Shown here: in pieces, positions 23,570-25,085 of the stretch
Layout: every line of letters begins with the position of its first letter
How positions within the stretch are numbered: position 1 is the stretch's first letter
Notes under the pieces: generated by a model
Seen by the model: the letters and a program-made list of their open reading frames with translations, nothing else
What the model was told of the DNA's origin: nothing
The model's database searches: none
Position numbers and translations under genes: made by a program
Assembly (NCBI GenBank): GCA_009786715.1
Contig: WQRN01000017.1
Location: 1 to 25,085, forward strand
DNA: 25,085 nt
Direction: 5' to 3'
Source: Treponema sp.
Lineage (GTDB): Bacteria > Spirochaetota > Spirochaetia > Treponematales > Breznakiellaceae

Positions 23570-23646
23570 GGTGTCAGTCACCTACGCTGTATATAGCGTC
23601 TCATAATGATTTTACCACGCTATTAGTAGCGTAGGTGACTGACACC
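23570..23646. repeat. REP-like inverted repeat, 19-bp perfect arms
   Basis: GGTGTCAGTCACCTACGCT (23570-23588) pairs perfectly with its complement at 23628-23646. Nested inside are ATAGCGT (23593-23599) and ACGCTAT (23617-23623). The 77-bp element sits exactly between the stop of the plus-strand gene and the 3' end of the minus-strand gene, where it could act as a bidirectional transcription block. The GTGTCAGTCAC-type terminus resembles REP elements mobilised by REP-associated tyrosine transposases, but no transposase is in the window. Confidence 0.8.
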
Positions 23647-23656
23647 AACTGATAAT

Positions 23657-24028
23657 TTATTGTTTATTCATTTTAATACTGTACTGAGTCTGACCTGTTC
23701 TATCAATCACCAGTGTTATTGAACCGTCAACATTTGGGAAAAAACTATATGTTTTACCGAATGTTGAGCTTGCAAAGCTGATACCAGCCGAAGCGCCGCT
23801 CCTTACCGCCTTTAAGTCTTGTATGTTTCTTGTTGTAAAAGTGTTAGATGCGCCTGTGGCATTGCATTTGATTGTAATTCCGCTTGATGAGAATGTCCAA
23901 GTGCCATTATAGGTGGTGTCCAGCCAACTACCTGATGGTAATGTACTGAAATCAGCGGCTTGTGCAAACAACTGCGCCGCGCCTGTTACTGCAAAAAGTA
24001 ACACAAAAACTAAAACAATTTTCTTCAT
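23657..24028 (-). CDS. Small secreted protein, 123 aa, unknown
   Basis: A signal peptide (MKKIVLVFVLLFAVTGAAQLFAQA, cleavage near residue 24) precedes a mature part of about 100 residues that is beta-rich: SGSWLDTTYNGTWTFSSSGITIKCN, then KTYSFFPNVDGSITLVIDRTGQ. This looks like a small lipocalin- or beta-barrel-like exported protein of the kind common in treponemes, but no named family is certain. ATG at 24028 has AAGGAG at ideal spacing. Its upstream region carries two copies of TGTTATAACA. It converges with the paralogue pair across the REP-like repeat. Confidence 0.7.
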   Translation of the reverse strand: MKKIVLVFVLLFAVTGAAQLFAQAADFSTLPSGSWLDTTYNGTWTFSSSGITIKCNATGASNTFTTRNIQDLKAVRSGASAGISFASSTFGKTYSFFPNVDGSITLVIDRTGQTQYSIKMNKQ

Positions 24029-24053
24029 CTCTTTCTCCTTGAAAAATATTTTT

Positions 24054-24082
24054 TGTTATAACATTAAAAATTTGTTATAACA
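24054..24082. promoter_or_regulatory. Two copies of palindrome TGTTATAACA
   Basis: Perfect 10-bp palindromes at 24054-24063 and 24073-24082, 19 bases apart start to start, just upstream of the secreted-protein gene starting at 24028. Tandem palindromes at nearly two helical turns suggest cooperative binding of a repressor, possibly overlapping the -10 box. No regulator gene is nearby. AT-rich context weakens the case. Confidence 0.35.
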
Positions 24083-24084
24083 TA

Positions 24085-24119
24085 TAAAAATAGAGGTTAC
24101 TGTCAGATCGTAACCTCTA
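24085..24119 (-). terminator. Intrinsic terminator of the 152-aa lipoprotein gene
   Basis: Perfect 10-bp stem TAGAGGTTAC (24091-24100) and GTAACCTCTA (24110-24119) with a 9-nt loop. Read leftward it is followed by a run of T residues (complement of 24086-24090), 12 bases after the stop of the gene at 24131. It separates that gene from the secreted-protein gene downstream. Confidence 0.8.
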
Positions 24120-24130
24120 AAATTATAACA

Positions 24131-24589
24131 CTATTGGACTTGTCCATAAAAAATAATACTATTTGCATTTATTGGAAATAAGCCATCTACATCAGTGCCT
24201 GCTGTTTCATAAAATGAAATAACTGCATAACTTAAAGCATCAAACTTATCTGTGATAACTTTATATTTATCAGTCATTGCAACAGTTCTTGCACTTTCAC
24301 TCTCCCATGCTAATGCGTACGCATTAAAATGATCTTCAGTTGCGTCTTCCCAAGATATAAAAATATTTCCGCCAGTTACTAAAGATCCGCTATACTCCAA
24401 ATTTTCAGGGCCAATAAAACTTGGTATTCCCTTGTCTTCAAGTGTTTCAATTAAAGTATCAGGAAAATCCGATGGGAAGGAAGAATCCTCATCTCCGCCG
24501 CCTTCTTCGGGGGGGTCGCAGCTAATTGCCCCAATGCTTAGCAACAGTACCATCAAAATTGGTAAAAATATTCTCTTCAAAAAAATCAT
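24131..24589 (-). CDS. Small lipoprotein, 152 aa, unknown
   Basis: The signal ends in a good lipobox (IGAISC, Cys24), followed by an acidic, glycine-rich linker (PPEEGGGDEDSS) and a compact domain of about 110 residues: FPDTLIETLEDKGIPSFIGPENLEYSG, NIFISWEDATEDHFNAY, KYKVITDKFDALSYAVISFYET. No family is recognised. GGAGG with 6-base spacing supports ATG 24589. A promoter with TTGACA (24648-24643) and TAAAAT (24624-24619) at 18-base spacing lies upstream, and a strong terminator follows, so it is a single-gene unit on the outer surface or in the periplasm. Confidence 0.7.
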   Translation of the reverse strand: MIFLKRIFLPILMVLLLSIGAISCDPPEEGGGDEDSSFPSDFPDTLIETLEDKGIPSFIGPENLEYSGSLVTGGNIFISWEDATEDHFNAYALAWESESARTVAMTDKYKVITDKFDALSYAVISFYETAGTDVDGLFPINANSIIFYGQVQ

Positions 24590-24949
24590 AAAAAACCTCC
24601 GTATTTATTTGTTAAAATATTTTAGCTATGGGTATTTAAATTTGTCAACTGTTAAAATATTATAATAATTTTCTTAAATTGGTCGAAATTATTATTTTTG
24701 CCACAGAGCGTTTAATAATGTATTGGAATTATGAGAGGCTTTTATATTTATTATGGCTGGAATTAATATAGCTTTTTTTGAAAAAATATCGTATTAATAC
24801 ATAATTAATGGGAAATAACATATAATATCGCTCTCTGAAATGCTGTAAAAATGGTGTGTAATTGTGTTTTTATCGAAGATTTACAAGGTTGCCGGTAGGA
24901 TGAGCATTAAAATCGGCTAAATAAGACTCAATTTATTACATATTTTCAG
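24590..24949. other. AT-rich divergent intergenic region
   Basis: No credible gene. It holds the leftward lipoprotein promoter (24619-24648) and two identical 12-bp direct repeats TGTTAAAATATT (24610-24621 and 24650-24661, 40 bases apart) flanking it. A 6-codon ORF at 24900 is not convincing. The rest shows no clear structure. Confidence 0.5.
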
Positions 24950-24978
24950 TTGACAGCTATCAAATTCCCCCATAAACT
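24950..24978 (+). promoter_or_regulatory. Promoter/operator of the glucan phosphorylase gene
   Basis: TTGACA (24950-24955), 17-nt spacer, TAAACT (24973-24978), then 6 bases to the ATG. The -35 is part of TTGACAGCTATCAA, which differs at one position from the motif at the sugar ABC promoter (15996-16009). The predicted transcription start coincides with the ATG. Confidence 0.55.
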
Positions 24979-24984
24979 TAACAT

Positions 24985-25085
24985 ATGAACATATCTACAT
25001 ATACAGTTAAGCCAAAGCTTCCCCCGGTGTTGAAGCCTTTGGAAGAGATTGCCCGTAATCTCTGGTTATCATGGAATTATGACGC
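24985..25085 (+). CDS. glgP: Alpha-glucan phosphorylase, N-terminal fragment
   Basis: The first 33 full codons before the window ends give KPKLPPVLKPLEEIARNLWLSWNYD, which matches the N-terminal (DUF3417-type) segment of maltodextrin/glycogen phosphorylases of the long GlgP type. The enzyme releases glucose-1-phosphate from alpha-1,4-glucans with pyridoxal phosphate, in the cytoplasm. ATG 24985 is the first possible start, since TAA lies in frame at 24979. There is no Shine-Dalgarno sequence and the promoter geometry suggests a leaderless mRNA. It fits functionally with the GH13 and sugar ABC genes upstream. Confidence 0.82.
   Translation, partial: MNISTYTVKPKLPPVLKPLEEIARNLWLSWNYD

Noticed and set aside
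24900..24920. Six-codon ORF upstream of glgP with GGTAGG
   Set aside because: Too short and out of register with any attenuation-like structure; likely chance.
1..25085. tRNA genes, CRISPR arrays, integrases, attachment sites
   Set aside because: Scanned by eye on both strands; no T-loop/acceptor pattern, no regularly spaced repeats and no recombinase gene were seen.

Overview
The window looks like chromosomal DNA of a spirochaete, most likely a Treponema-type gut or oral species. This rests on gene content: a DUF2259 secreted protein, a CHASE2 adenylate cyclase, an HDOD protein, a compact SMC, spirochaete-style lipoproteins and a sigma-54 promoter in front of a sigma-70-family gene. It is inferred from families and not proven.

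Layout. 1-3253: a partial minus-strand gene, a small unknown protein, a DUF2259 secreted protein, a polytopic membrane protein and a secreted barrel-like protein. 3273-6338 (minus): CtpA-type protease, RsmE rRNA methyltransferase and a diverged WecG/TagA-like protein, in a likely operon. 6389-10292 (plus): CHASE2 adenylate cyclase, SH3-like secreted protein and M48 metalloprotease, closed by an intrinsic terminator. 10337-14809 (minus): SMC and an ATPase-HDOD fusion. 14810-15066: a divergent regulatory region with a 27-bp near-palindrome and a textbook sigma-54 promoter driving a group-2-like sigma-70 factor (15067-15912). 16060-21668: a sugar ABC transporter (binding lipoprotein and two permeases, no ATPase), a GH13 alpha-glucosidase and a LEA14-like lipoprotein. 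23657-24589 (minus): two small exported proteins. 24985-25085: the start of an alpha-glucan phosphorylase, which shares a 14-bp near-palindromic promoter motif with the sugar ABC operon, suggesting co-regulation of maltodextrin/glycogen use.

The most novel part is 21669-23646. About 680 bases without a credible protein gene contain a roughly 417-nt RNA domain (21889-22305). Its ends pair through a 9-bp helix, a nested 12-bp long-range helix encloses a central domain, and there are several perfect hairpins and a probable GC-rich pseudoknot. G-U wobbles place it on the plus strand. It is followed by a 73-aa ORF and two tandem paralogous ~160-aa helical proteins of unrecognised family, ending exactly at a 19-bp-arm REP-like palindrome. 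I match neither the RNA nor the proteins to a known system. A structured-RNA-plus-small-protein cassette is the best candidate here for an undescribed system.

No tRNA, rRNA, CRISPR array, transposase or integrase gene was seen.
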